From Nissolia schottii (taxonomy: Eukaryota; Streptophyta; Magnoliopsida; Fabales; Fabaceae): a DNA stretch of 64,000 nt. Position numbers and translations under genes: made by a program. The notes under the pieces were generated by a model. The model ran no database searches and was not told the origin of the DNA. It saw only the letters and a list, made by a program, of their open reading frames with translations. The stretch is taken from contig QANU01001174.1 in NCBI GenBank assembly GCA_003254905.1, positions 9,693-73,692 on the forward strand. The letters are read 5' to 3'. Shown in pieces: positions 13,100 through 25,000 of the stretch; within the stretch, counting starts at the first letter, position 1, and every line of letters starts with the position of its first letter.

Positions 13100-13990
13100 T
13101 TTTGGTCTAGAAACTAGAATAGTTCTTGGATCATAACATAGAGATTTTTATTTTTCTTGCCAATTAATGATTTGTCTTATTTACTGATGATTGTAGTAGC
13201 ATTATATACCAGATACTATTGAGAAATGAGAATTGAGGGTGTTTCTCTTGTCTCCTTGACCATGCATAGAATAGTTATGAGGGACAAATCAATGATGGGT
13301 TATATTCCTAATTAGTAAGGTTGGATTGAACTTTAGGCATATAACTCTTGGGGTAATTGTTATGAGATGAAATGATAGAAGGATATAAACCAGTAAATGA
13401 GTTCAAGAATGAGGTTGAGGTGCATGTGGTGCAGCAATAGCAAAATTACAAGGAATTCAAGAGTATGAAAGTGATAAGCAGCACTTCACAACAGTATCGA
13501 GTATGGTAATTATGCACCTTTGTGTACCTGCAATTGAAACGAGTCCTGGTCAGGGAGGATATTCATGTTGTGAAATATAGTTGGGGTGAGTATTTTAGTT
13601 AATTGATTGAGAACAAAATAAAATTTAAATTTTTTTGAAAAGGTACAACAACAAAACCGCACAGGTAGCAACAATAACAGTGACGATGATGGCGAGTCCT
13701 CCACGAGATTACCTCTGGGAAAAGATGTGGGTCTTAGGGAAATGAAGAGATAAAGTTGTGGTATAACATGATTACGTGCCCTTGGTTGGATACTTAATAA
13801 TTAAGTTGGGTTCAATAGTCACTTTTTTGGTTCAATTGGTTAAGTCAATGATCCAACAACAAATCTCTATTAATTTTAAAGAGTAAGTGGGTCTAAAAAG
13901 CAATTAACTCAAATGACCAAATTAAATAATAAAAATTAAATGAGCTCTGAAAAAGTAAAATGCTCATCAAACATATACACACGCGAACAA
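13100..13990. other. CslB 3' flank and spacer
   Basis: About 150 bp of likely 3' UTR, then AT-rich sequence with no recognisable gene. The left target duplication of the SINE starts at 13973. Confidence 0.5.
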
Positions 13991-14163
13991 CCAACAGGGG
14001 TTGGTCCAAGTGGTAAGCGGCTTGGTATCGCTTAAGCAAGGTCCCGGGTTCACAGTTATCTCCGCTGGGAGACTCACCCGCCATAGCCAGGTGCGTGACT
14101 CGGGTCGACCCGGATTAGCCAGAGCTAAGTTTTGAATACCGGACAGGCAACCTAAAAAAAAAA
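13991..14163 (+). mobile_element. tRNA-derived SINE, copy 1
   Basis: A 173-bp element with a perfect 18-bp target duplication ATATACACACGCGAACAA (13973-13990 and 14164-14181). Its head has a box A-like TTGGTCCAAGTGG (14001-14013) and a box B-like GGGTTCACAGT (14048-14058). It ends in CAACCT followed by an A-run. Long perfect duplication, pol III-type head and A-tail together identify a SINE on the plus strand. The perfect duplication suggests a fairly recent insertion. Confidence 0.88.
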
Positions 14164-14181
14164 ATATACACACGCGAACAA

Positions 14182-15613
14182 GACAAGGCAATTGTGCGCC
14201 TTTGTATTTGGCAAAACTCAAATCTACATTGATAATATAATATCATAAGTATTTACATGTAAATTAGGTTGACATCAAACAATGCGGAGTCTTATGCCTT
14301 CACCATAACACAAAATTAAGTTTAAATCACTCTTATAAGACTCATAAAATCCAACAATTCACACTGAGGTGATAGAGAAGAAAGGGGTTTTTAGAGAGAG
14401 AAGCAGAGGGGGTGTTATCATTAATTCCGTAATGCTGCGTACAGTTTGCTCTTCTCTTGTTTGGGATGCTTCCAAGGACCCAAATACAAATTGGGCACAT
14501 AACAATAACCAACCCGTGCACGACTTAAAATTCATTTTTGTTGCTCAGAAATAAATACAGAAAAACTAAAGGCTTACAAAATTAACTCATGAGGAGTCCA
14601 CAACGAGAGACTTGAATATAAGGATTTAGATCCTCTGACTTAAAAATAGTAAAGTAAGGAGATTTCTTTTTTTGATGATTAAAACGAAAAATGTAACTCA
14701 ATTATACTTTATTAATTTAAAGATAAAATTTCATGTTTTATCTTTTAAAATGAGTTTTCACTTTAAAACTTTAAAAGATCTTATCCTAAATACAAAATTA
14801 CTATAATGTTACAAGAACTGTAATAATAATCTGAGAAAAAAAGGTTGCGACACACATTGTGCACTCATGAGCACAATTACATGTCTTGATATTGCTCCCA
14901 TGCCATTAGTCACATTGCCATAGACAACTAGGTCTTTCTAACGTGATTTTTAAACTGAGAAAGTGAAAAGTTTTAAACTTAAATCTCCTTCTTATTAGTC
15001 ACGGAGAGAAAACTCAAACTAAACCAAATTCAAGTAACAATTGTCATTTTACTTATAATTTCAATGGATAAAAGCATTTGAATAATTTTATATGTCTCTT
15101 AATATGCTTATATGTCTCTTAATATGCTTACTTACACATGAGAAAGATTAAATTTTAGATCTTTTGGTCATAATAACTTTAATATCATGTAGATTAAATT
15201 TTAAATTTTTTTGTCATAATAACTTTAATATCATGTCAAAAATCATCTATTATCAAAACGTTAACTATTGAATAAAAATAATTGAGTGATTTTATATGTC
15301 TTAACACTACTAAATGATCTTAGGGTATTACCCATTCACTTTCTTACATTAGAAGAACTCTTATTTTAGAGAAATCAAATCCTTAGCATCACATGCACAT
15401 TGTTTACATTTTAGTATAAGTAACTCTACATAGTTGTTCAAATAACACCTCCCTGAGTTGTGTCAATGGGTTATTAGCATTGACTTAGGGTCAAGGTTCA
15501 ATCCCACTATTTCTCCCGTGTGCTAGCATATATATTTTAAGAAAGAATTTTTGAAGATCTAACTCATCAACTTACTAATTTTTATAAATAACACTTAGCA
15601 TTTTTTTTCTTTT
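14182..15613. repeat. Spacer with short tandem duplications
   Basis: No gene recognised. Two local tandem duplications: a 20-bp unit ATATGTCTCTTAATATGCTT repeated around 15090-15129, and a unit of about 45 bp (GATTAAATTTTA... to ...TTTAATATCATG) repeated around 15146-15235. The same sequence type (ATGATTTTATAT...GTTAACACTA) also appears in CslB intron 1 near 3830-4050, so it is a dispersed repeat. Confidence 0.55.
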
Positions 15614-15857
15614 GGATTAAGTGTCAACTTAGTCTTTCAAAAACATCTCAATGTCATAAATGGTCCTTAAAAATATAAATTATTAGCTTAGTACTTAAAA
15701 ATGCCGACATAATCCCTGAAATTTTAAAATACTATCTTTAATAGTTTTTCAAATTTCAAAAAATAATTGCCAAAAAATTCACTATCAGAGACATTTTTAA
15801 TAAACACTTAAGATAGGATATCAAGACATTTTTTAAGGACTAAGTTGACATTTAATC
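15614..15857. mobile_element. MITE with GGATTAAGTGTCAACTTAGT termini
   Basis: Inverted termini: the left reads GGATTAAGTGTCAACTTAGT, and the right reverse-complemented reads GATTAAATGTCAACTTAGTC. Length is about 244 bp. Flanks are T-rich, so the target duplication cannot be read with confidence. The terminus resembles MULE-B elements in style; superfamily assignment is tentative. No coding capacity. Confidence 0.55.
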
Positions 15858-16297
15858 TTTTTTTTATTTATTCCTAAAAGTGTTAATGTCATTTATAAGA
15901 GTGAGAATGTTAATTTTTTTTAAGGGTAGCTTAGTATTATTTGTTCAGTAATTAATACGTACAAAAAATTCAATAATAAGTCATGGCCAGATCAAAAACT
16001 AGTCAAATCACAGCTCTCACACAACCAGCTTGGTCCGTGTGCGTCTTTACCAAACCGCGTGAAAATAGATATTATTCAAAAAAATATATAACCATACCAT
16101 TGCATTTGTACCAGAATCCAGAAATTAGATAAACATAATTTTAAAAAACCAACAAAAAGAAAAGGGAATACTGCTGAAAATAAAAAGAGTAGAGAGTAAT
16201 AATGGAGAATAACTGAAGAAGGGGTGAGGTCAGAAGAGGAAGCAGTGGCAAATCTCTCTACCATTTGACAATGCCGACATCTAAATACTATAACTAG

Positions 16298-16990
16298 GGT
16301 GCAGATTAACCTTTATCCGAATTCGGCCTTATATTTAAATCAGGTCAATTTTGAGTATCTGAACTCGTCCTTATATTTAATAGACCTAATCATCTTTGAG
16401 TTGAGTTAAAATCGAGTTTGGACTGAGCCAAAAATGGGTCAAAACTATCTCAAACTTCAAAATAAAAATAACATCCATTAAAATGTAAAATTAAAAAAAT
16501 TACAAATTAAACACTATATTTCTTAACTAAATACTCATTAATTTCAAACACTACAACAAAATGATATAAAATATATAATTTTAACATTCTCTTTTAAACT
16601 TCTATAGTTTTAGTGGAACATAAATAATAAAAAAATAATAAGTACATTACAATAGATTTTTACAAATTGAAGTAGACATGATTTAACTATAACAAACACT
16701 AAAATAGACATGATTTAAGAAATAAAAACCAAAATAAACATGGTTTAACTATAATAAATATTAAAATAGATATGGACTATGGTATAGAAAGAAAAAATAA
16801 AAAATACATAGTATATTAATGTATGTGAGCTAGGTGACTCGAGATTGAACCAAAATTTAATATAAATTAAAATTAAAAAAATTTCAAATTATTTAAAATC
16901 AAATTTAATTAAAATCGAACTCAATCCATCCGAATGATTCAGGTTGACTCCGGTTAACAGGCTGCCCGGGGTTTCGAACACTCCTAACTA
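16298..16990. mobile_element. Degenerate hAT-like nonautonomous element
   Basis: The left boundary region TAGGGTGCAGATTAACC and the right boundary, reverse-complemented TAGGAGTGTTCGAAACC, are imperfect inverted copies of common plant hAT ends. The interior is AT-rich with repeated AAATCGAGTT-like and GGTTGACTC-like motifs. An 8-bp duplication is only approximate (ACTATAAC against AGTATAAC, offset by three bases). It ends about 90 bp before the next gene's start codon, so it may form part of that promoter. Confidence 0.4.
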
Positions 16991-17078
16991 GTATAACCTT
17001 AACCTTCATAATTAACACACCGTTTGTTTCTCTCTCTAGATCTCTGTTCTCTTCTGTGTGTGTGTGAGAGAGAAAGAG

Positions 17079-19504
17079 ATGGCTATGAACCAGTCATCAG
17101 GGTTAATGCTGAGGGTGGGTTTGGTGGTGGTGGCTCTGTGCATAGCAGGGTACATAGTGGGTCCCCCTCTCTACTGGCACTTCATCGAAGCCTTGGCTGC
17201 ACTCAATCACACTTCTTCTTCCTCTTCTAGCTGTGCACCCTGCACCTGTGATTGCTCTTCACAACCCATCCTTTCAATTCCACAAGGTATAACTTCCCAT
17301 ATTCTCTTTCCCTCCTTCTCAGATCTGATTTCATGGATGTTATGAATCACCCATCTCGAGATCTTGTCAAAGTTTTGTTCTTTTCTTAATTGGGTCATTG
17401 GATCATCATGGGGTTTGGATCAGAATGAATGAACTTTTTGAGATCTGGGGTTGGGTGGGATTTGAATTGTGCACAAAGTGGTTAGTAGTTTAATCATGGA
17501 ACATTCAAGCATGGATGGTTTCGTAACGCAGGCAATTTTATGCTTAACCTTGTATGATGATGCTGATTAATATTGCAACAGAATTATGTTCTGCTAGGCT
17601 GTTTCAGGTTTTACCATTTGGCACTTAAGTAGACCGTTTCTTGAATTTTGAAAAGATTGTTAGTGCCTTACTATAAACTTGATCTGCTGCCCTTCTCCCC
17701 TCCTAATTGGGTAAGGCATAACACAAGACCGAGGATGAGTTGAGGCATAACTTGAGGATCAAACTCAGTTACAAATCATAACAGCATGGCTATTTGCGCA
17801 GCACCATATCTGCTAGTTTAATTAAACTCTATCCTTTTCTTTATATTTCATGCTGGATAAAGAGTTTAATTAAACTAGCAGATATTATGGTGCCATGCAA
17901 ATAGTCATGTTGTAATGATTTGTTGCAAGTGAATTTGGTTCTCTTGAGTTATGCCTCAACCCATTTCTAGTCTTGTGCTACGCCTTACTCGATCACCTCC
18001 TCTCCATTTTTTTTCATGTTGTCATCCATTTTCTTGTAATTAATTTGGCAAAGCTCTTAATTTGACTGAAGAAGAAGAAGAAATTTTTCATAAAGTACTT
18101 GCTAGTTGTTCATCAAATTAAAAGCAGTCAAAATATGCAACCATGTGATGCATAGTTATCCCCACATAACCTATTTAGATCCTGTTTGGATATTGTGGCA
18201 AACAGAGAGAAAATACATTACCTTCGGTTTTCTTTCTTTCAACGGGCGTTTACGTTACTTCTATCTAAACCTTACACCTGCTTATATTCTCAGCTTAACA
18301 ATCATGATACCAGGCGACATAACCTTGGAATGCTATTATTTCGTTTAGTTATTGCATATAAATTGGCAAATCAATAGCCACATAAATTATAGCCTCATTT
18401 CTTTTACTATGACGGCAATTCTAGTTCCAATTGAATATCTTTGTGGTCTTATTATTATTTGTTGCTCCATTCTCTTCATCTAACTGCACATTCAGCATGT
18501 ACTTATTTCAGTTTCTTTCTGTGTGTTTTTGCAGGGCTGAGCAACACTACGTTTGGAGGTTGATTTCTGTATCCTATATGAACTACATTGAATTACTTAA
18601 TTAACCTTGTTAACTAGGCGTGGATATAACATTGTTAACTCACTTCAAGCATTTAGATAGATTGTTGTTTTACTCCATAGTTTGGATCAACTTTTAGGTT
18701 AAAAAATTTCAGTGCCTTCTGTTTATTTTCTCTTTAATACAAAAGACATTGCCAAAATCACAAATTTTCCTTCTAGTATAGCTTTTTCTCTTATGTTAAC
18801 CCTGTATTTGTGCCACTGTTTTGCAAAAAAGTATTACTCCTGGAAGGCAACATATAACGTTGTGTTTAAACATAGATATCAAACTAATAAGAATGTTATA
18901 TTATTCCTATGTTGTACTAAACTTGCTTGGATACATTTTTTTTCATACTTCAGGTGTGTTGTTACCCTCTTTTAACATGAATAAGAAAATTTAGTCTTGT
19001 ACTGCATAAGCCTCTGCTGGAAAATGACTTTGGAGTTCTAGAATAGTAGTCTTGCCTGTATCTGAATTGTCACAAAAAACATTTTTCTTTTGGTGTTCTT
19101 GGATTCAATTGTCTTACCAACAACATTTTTCTTTTCTTGATTGGAATTTTTATTCAGATTGTGCAAAGCCTGATCCGGAGGTGAGTGGAGACACCGAAAA
19201 GAACTTTGCTGAGCTATTGTCGGAAGAATTAAAGCTACGGGAGAACGAAGCTTTCGAAAGTCAGCAGCGTGCTGACATGGCTCTCCTTGAGGCAAAGAAG
19301 ATTGCATCTCAGTATCAAAAGGAGGCAGACAAGTGTAACTCTGGGATGGAGACTTGCGAGGAGGCCAGGGAGAAAGCCGAGCTGTTATTAGTGGCTCAGA
19401 AGAAGCTAACTGCGTTGTGGGAGCTTAGAGCGCGCCAGAAAGGATGGAAAGAAGGGGTTGCCAAATCTCATGCTCAGTCTCATGGCAATGTACAAACTGC
19501 TTAG
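17079..19504 (+). CDS. DUF1068 / ELMO-type Golgi protein (3 exons)
   Basis: Plant-specific DUF1068 family. Arabidopsis members (ELMO1, NKS1/ELMO4) are reported as Golgi proteins supporting homogalacturonan synthesis and cell adhesion. Exons 17079-17286, 18535-18558 and 19158-19504 join to 192 residues. N-terminal membrane anchor at about 11-35 (VGLVVVALCIAGYIVGPPLY), then a Ser stretch and a Cys-rich patch CAPCTCDC at 52-59. From residue 79 on there is a Glu/Lys-rich, probably coiled-coil region with the family phrase KCNSGMETCEEAREKAE. Exon 2 is only 24 nt. Start chosen at ATG 17079 because it gives MAMNQSSGLM, matching the family start. Convergent with CAP-H downstream. Confidence 0.9.
17711..17988. 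repeat. Hairpin-forming inverted repeat in intron 1 of the ELMO-like gene
   Basis: Left arm about 17711-17834 and right arm about 17855-17988 are reverse complements with scattered mismatches and small gaps, around a loop of about 20 nt. Both outer ends read GTAAGGC (left) and GCCTTAC (right). The inner 24 bp, GCTAGTTTAATTAAACTCT type, are nearly perfect. The intron RNA should form a long stem. It may be a fold-back MITE or a young MIRNA-like locus; I see no clear target duplication. Confidence 0.75.
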
Positions 19505-19902
19505 AGGCATAGGCATGGCCTCTTCAACGGTGTTGTGGTTGCATAATAGTTTTTCAAAGAAGTGAGTTTAAATGCTGATAAGAGGCTAGTAGTGGCAAAT
19601 CATATAGTAGGTCCAACACGTGTTCATGAATGGTGAAAGTGTAAATAAAGAAAACAACTTAATACAAATGCTGTTGTATTTCTAACATCCGTTTTTGGGT
19701 ATTGGCTCCGCTGGTAACAACCGATGAAAGGGTAGAAATAGTTACAGTGTTGCGATAAACTAGGTTTGAACCTTGCTTCTTTGTTTTACTTCTTTAGGTA
19801 GCGTTTAAGCTTTCGGAGACTGAAAATAAAGAGATGCAAGGATAATTTCTTGTGTTTTAGACATATCTATTTTATTTTTTTTAATGTACGAAAATTAATT
19901 AA

Positions 19903-19907
<5 letters not shown>

Positions 19908-19945
<38 letters not shown>
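19908..19945. repeat. (AT)n microsatellite
   Basis: About 38 bp of uninterrupted TA/AT repeats in the spacer after the ELMO-like gene. Confidence 0.95.
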
Positions 19946-19950
<5 letters not shown>

Positions 19951-21167
19951 GCAATTGAGTTATATATTTTTATCTCTTTTTTTAGACATATTTTTGTCCT
20001 CACGTGAGGAGCACTATGTTTTCATGTTTTTTTTGAACGAGTCATGCGCGAGAGAAATATGATTGTCATTGTGATAGATATTATTGATTTACTAATGTTT
20101 GTGTATCTTTTCATTCTTATAACATGATTTCTTATTGAGAAACATGTTAAAAAATGGGTAACGTGTCTTAACTTGTAGTTGTTTTTTATCTTTCCCTTTA
20201 TTTGTTAACAATTTTTTTCCTTTTCTTTTAGAGAATAATTTTCATGCATTGAAAGTGTACAAAAATTACTGAAAATTTTTTGGTTGAGCTCAAGTATAAC
20301 ACATCATTTTTGGACACAACAAAATAGCAAAACTAGTGCTAAGGTTTCATCTTAACATTTAACATGTTTTGAGTAACAATTTGCAACATCGACAGTCAAT
20401 TCTAATTTTAGCAGTACGTAAGATCTAAGGGTCCCATGGAATCATATTACTAAAATATAAACGAAGTGCTTATGTTGCTAAAGATAAAGAGCCACTCTGG
20501 TTCATCTACTCTAAATTTTGCGCATGACCCACGGCAGTAGAGCAATAACAATTTTAAGATATGTTTAAACAATGATGGAAAGTATACCGTGGCCATATTT
20601 TATTTAAATTGTTGGTCTTCAAGGGTGTACTAACATCATTTTGCTAGACGTGCATGAATTGCAGTCCAGACAAAAAAAAAATGTACGAATTGGAGTGACA
20701 TTTAGTTCATTCTCAATATTTGATAGAACGAACCACTATATAGTTAAAAGATAGCATATAAGTTGTCGGCAATTATAATCAGTGTATGGCTTTGTAATCA
20801 ATTGTATATTTATGAAAGACAGCTTTATAGTAACATATCAATTAATGTAAGGCATAGTTATACAACCATTAGCAATGCTCGTGAAAGCCATCACAAATAA
20901 GACGAGCTAGAGCGGGATAATGTACCGAGATAGTGTACATCATCATAGGTCAACAATTTCTTGATGAGATTTAAACCCACCTTAACCAAACTGGTATTGG
21001 CACCCTTCAACAACCACAAAAGACTACATACTTCAACGCTCCCTTGGACTTGTTTCACACGTATAATCCCAATCTGAAAATTAAAGCAAAAAATAAATAA
21101 AATAAAAATTAAAAAATATTGTCACTTGTCTGAGTGAAGGAATCAATTGATTAGAGTTATATTTTTA

Positions 21168-21350
21168 GAGAAATTTTTGGGTGAACACAAGACTAACACT
21201 TCATTCTTTAAACACGCTCATAATAAAAGTGACTCCAATTACTTTTATTGCGTTTCCTATTAAGTATTTTTAGGTCTCACCAAATAAATATCACTTTTAC
21301 TGTGAGTGTAATAAAACGTGTTAATCTAGTGTTCACCCAAAAATTTCTTG
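21168..21350. mobile_element. Short MITE with TA target duplication
   Basis: A 183-bp element flanked by TA on both sides (21166-21167 and 21351-21352). Termini are inverted: the left reads GAGAAATTTTTGGGTGAACA and the right, reverse-complemented, reads CAAGAAATTTTTGGGTGAAC, continuing with ACTAACAC against ATTAACAC. Size and TA duplication fit the Tc1/mariner (Stowaway) class, although the terminus is not the canonical Stowaway one. Confidence 0.65.
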
Positions 21351-22083
21351 TACTTTTATCAATGTTTTACAGCCAAATTGTTTATCTACAATCCAATATT
21401 TTTTTATTAAATATTAGGATAAATTGCACAAACCAATCAAGGTTTGCCAAAATTATACTCCATCCCAAATTGTGTAAAATTAGACTTTACCCCAATTTTT
21501 CTTTCCAACTAATTACCAATGATTAATGAAGTTTATGTTTTCATTTCTTTTTCCTGTGTTTTTTTAGGTTAGTGAAAATAGCAAAAAAAAAATAAAATCT
21601 AGCATCATGTTTTTATTTTCTTTCTATATTCACTGGTCACAATCCTGAAACATTTCAATGTTTTCACTATTTTTTGTACAAACTTTTGAAAACAAAAAAT
21701 ACATTAAATGAAAATAGAAACCTAAAAAATCATTAATGATAAGTTGTAATGATAAATTAGGGTAGAGTGAAACTATGCACATAATTTAGAGTGCAATTTT
21801 GACTAACCTCGGGTGGTTTGTCCAATTTCCCCTAAATATTGTCACCAAAATGAATGAGAAAGTTCTTCGTCATGATGTGATGTCAATGAACAAAAGTAAG
21901 TAGTGGAAAAAAGCATGGGATTTTCTGAAAACAAATGCAAGAATCGGAGAAAGAAAGAGAAACCATGGAAAAGCACATCCATCAATCCTTATTTAACTAG
22001 CACAATACGCAGAAACCGTAAAGAGCACTTACCAAACTATGGTTTCATTCCAGAACTGAAGAAAAACTGAGTGAAGAAGTATC

Positions 22084-25000
22084 TTAAGCATTTGGAAGGC
22101 ATATGGCAAGATCATCCAAGTTGGGGTAGCTTTGAATGCTCAATCCTTTCTCATTTGCCAAATGCAACAGACATATGAAGCACAAATGAGGAGAGATGTC
22201 ACTAATAGTTGCAGCACCATTGCATTCGCTAGGGAAATTGGACAATACAGTCTTGAAAGATATGGTTTCTTCTTGACCCTTTAAAATGAAGAATGGGTCA
22301 AAAATAAACTCAATGCATGAATTGGAACTTACCATTCAACAGCAAAAAGAAACTAAATTGATTATGTAAGGCATAAAATAATGAAGTAAAAATATACAGC
22401 ATTAGCAGTGCAACAGAATAACAATAAATCACGAAGAAAACTCAATTTGTGCAAGGCAGAACTTTTGGATAGTGAATAAATCTTAGCAAACCTGAAAAGT
22501 CAGTTTAACAGATTCTTGAACATTGTTCCAAAGAGTAACTTTTAGTGCCTGAACATCAACTTGTTTGGATGTTTTGTCATACTGGACTTCAATTTTATTG
22601 ACCTGTGTAATGCAAAATAAGTGTATACTTAAGTTCTAACAGCAACTATTTCGATTGAAAACAAATGATGAGGAATATATGTTTGACGAAAACAATTACA
22701 ATTTCATCAGGATGGACAATATCTAAATTAGTGGCATATCAAGGGTAAAAGTTATTTGACAAAAAATCATAAACCCACCTGACGAGGCTGAGTAATAAGA
22801 GTGCTATCCTCCTCTATGTCACTATTAACATCACCTTCGTAATAACCAGACTCACCCCCACCAACACTTCCATTATCCCAGGAAGGGAATGATTCATAGT
22901 CATTACATTGTTCTCTAGATCCTTCTGCACACATTTTGAAATACGATCTAATAACATCTGAAAACATTCTAATTTGTTCTCTATAGTGACAAAAACAAAC
23001 TATAATACTGAAGAATCAAATTATCGGAGTCACAATAGCACAACATTTTACCTGAGAACCTTTTTGCCCTTCTCCCAAGACACTAGAAAAAGTAGAAATC
23101 ATCAGAGATATAAACAAATATTACTCCAGAGGGAGAACTTTGAAACTAATTTCAATATCTTGAAGAAACTACCTTCACATTAGGCAGAAGAAATAATTTA
23201 ACAAGATTCTCTGGCTGATAGTGGCAGTCCTCCGGAAGTTTTGTATTGGAAGGCAGTCTGCTTTCAGGGAGCAGTAACGTTTTGGGATTCTTGGGAGGAG
23301 CAAATATATCTGACATGTCCTTCTCAAGCGAATTTGTGAAATCTAAATCAATTTCCTTCTGTTTCTTACTCCTTGGTGGCTTAGTCTTTAGGGTTAACCC
23401 ATCTTCAGAAGTAGGATGAACCTCTGAGACTACAAAACAGATTCTAAAATAGTTACCATACTGAATTCTGAAAAACATAAAAGCATTACAATCCCTTTCT
23501 GGCTTCCAAACCAACCTTTAGATTTTCGAAACTTCCAATGATCAGGGCCTGCCCATGCATTTTGTTTTGAACTAAAACCCAGATTCAAAAATAAGAACTC
23601 ATCAACATTCTCAAATCTGTCATCTATATCATGATCTTGGGAAGGAAACAGCTCATTTTCCTACAAGTTGGAACGTTATTTAAACAAGCCCGCCATTCAC
23701 TTCTAAAAATACTAAAAGAACATCTGCACAAGCTCATCCTAGGTCATAGATGTTTATAGTTGAAACGTAACAAAACCTGAGGGTAACTAGGAAAACTTGG
23801 ATCTGCATCATTAGATCCCAAATCAGCAACTGGTTGGTCATCATGGTCATCACTCCAGGTCATGCCGTTATCATATTCTTCTCTGTCAGGCTCAATTTCA
23901 CAATCAAAAGCTGTATGGAGCTCTTCAGCTGTATTCTGGTCATGAAACTGAAAATCAGCAGGCCTTCTATTATTTTCATCAAATTGGTTTACTATATTCC
24001 TGAGAGTTGGAGAAATTTCATCCTTCACACGCAAGTTCAATACCATCTGCTCAACACAATCTATTAACAAAAGTAAGTCGCCAACTCATCATTATCCACA
24101 TTGAATGTCTCTATATGTAAATAATAATAACAGGTTCACCAGATCTTTCAAAAAGCAACACACCTCTGGCGAAAGAAAGATCAATTGTATCTGAAATATC
24201 ATGCTGATTTTGATGTGCCATACACTTTGCAGGCACTTCTAGCGAATCAAAGAGGACCCTACATCCACTATATACACCAAGATTATTCATTAAAAGACCC
24301 TTAGCTCCACCTTCATCAAATTGTGCTGTTGTCTGTCGATAGAGAGGATCCACAACAAATGCAGCTGAAAAAACAAACATTTTCAGCACAATTGAAATCC
24401 CCTGCCTCAAACAAGACAACTACCAGAAATAAAAAGGGATCTGAGATCACCATCAAACTTCTTTACATTAAGAACTTCAAAAGATGATTCCAGTGTTGAC
24501 AAAGGTGATAACTGCATGAGCCAACAATTCTTAGAAATTCACCCAAAAAAAATAATTAAAAAAAAAAAAATCAGTCAATTTCAGAGATCCAGAGAATATT
24601 GACCCTTTTGTCTGTCTCTTTCCTATTTCCTTCTTGTCCACTTTCAATATTACCACCCTCCAGAGTAGCGTCTGCATCTGGCATTATGGCTTTAGCATTA
24701 GAACTCATAAAGAACAAAATAGTACAAAGCCAAGAGGAATACTTCACTATGAAGCAATTCAGACATTCATGAGATACTAAGCATTAATTAGAAATTAGAG
24801 CATTTGTTATACAATAAGGAAGAAAAGCAATCCCCATGTCCCCCACCCACAAAGCAATCATCAAGGAAAGCAAAAATTAAAATAAATAAATAGAATATAG
24901 TAGGCTTGATGAGAAGATAATAATTGTAACCTTGCTCAGCTTCTTGGCCTGCTCTGTTCATACCACCAAGGACTTTATATGCCTCAGAATGCACTGAATC

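Larger units (their letters stand above)
19505..22083. other. Spacer between convergent ELMO-like and CAP-H genes
   Basis: Both genes end here, so it contains two 3' UTRs and no promoter is expected. It holds an AT microsatellite (19908-19945) and one MITE (21168-21350). A diverged stretch near 20275-20320 resembles one end of that MITE. No gene recognised. Confidence 0.6.

Noticed and set aside
13893..14221. Minus-strand frames at 13893-14221
   Set aside because: They are the antisense of the SINE and its target duplications.
15440..15525. Possible second type of SINE head (GGTCAAGGTTCAATCCC)
   Set aside because: A box B-like motif alone; no convincing box A, tail or target duplication.
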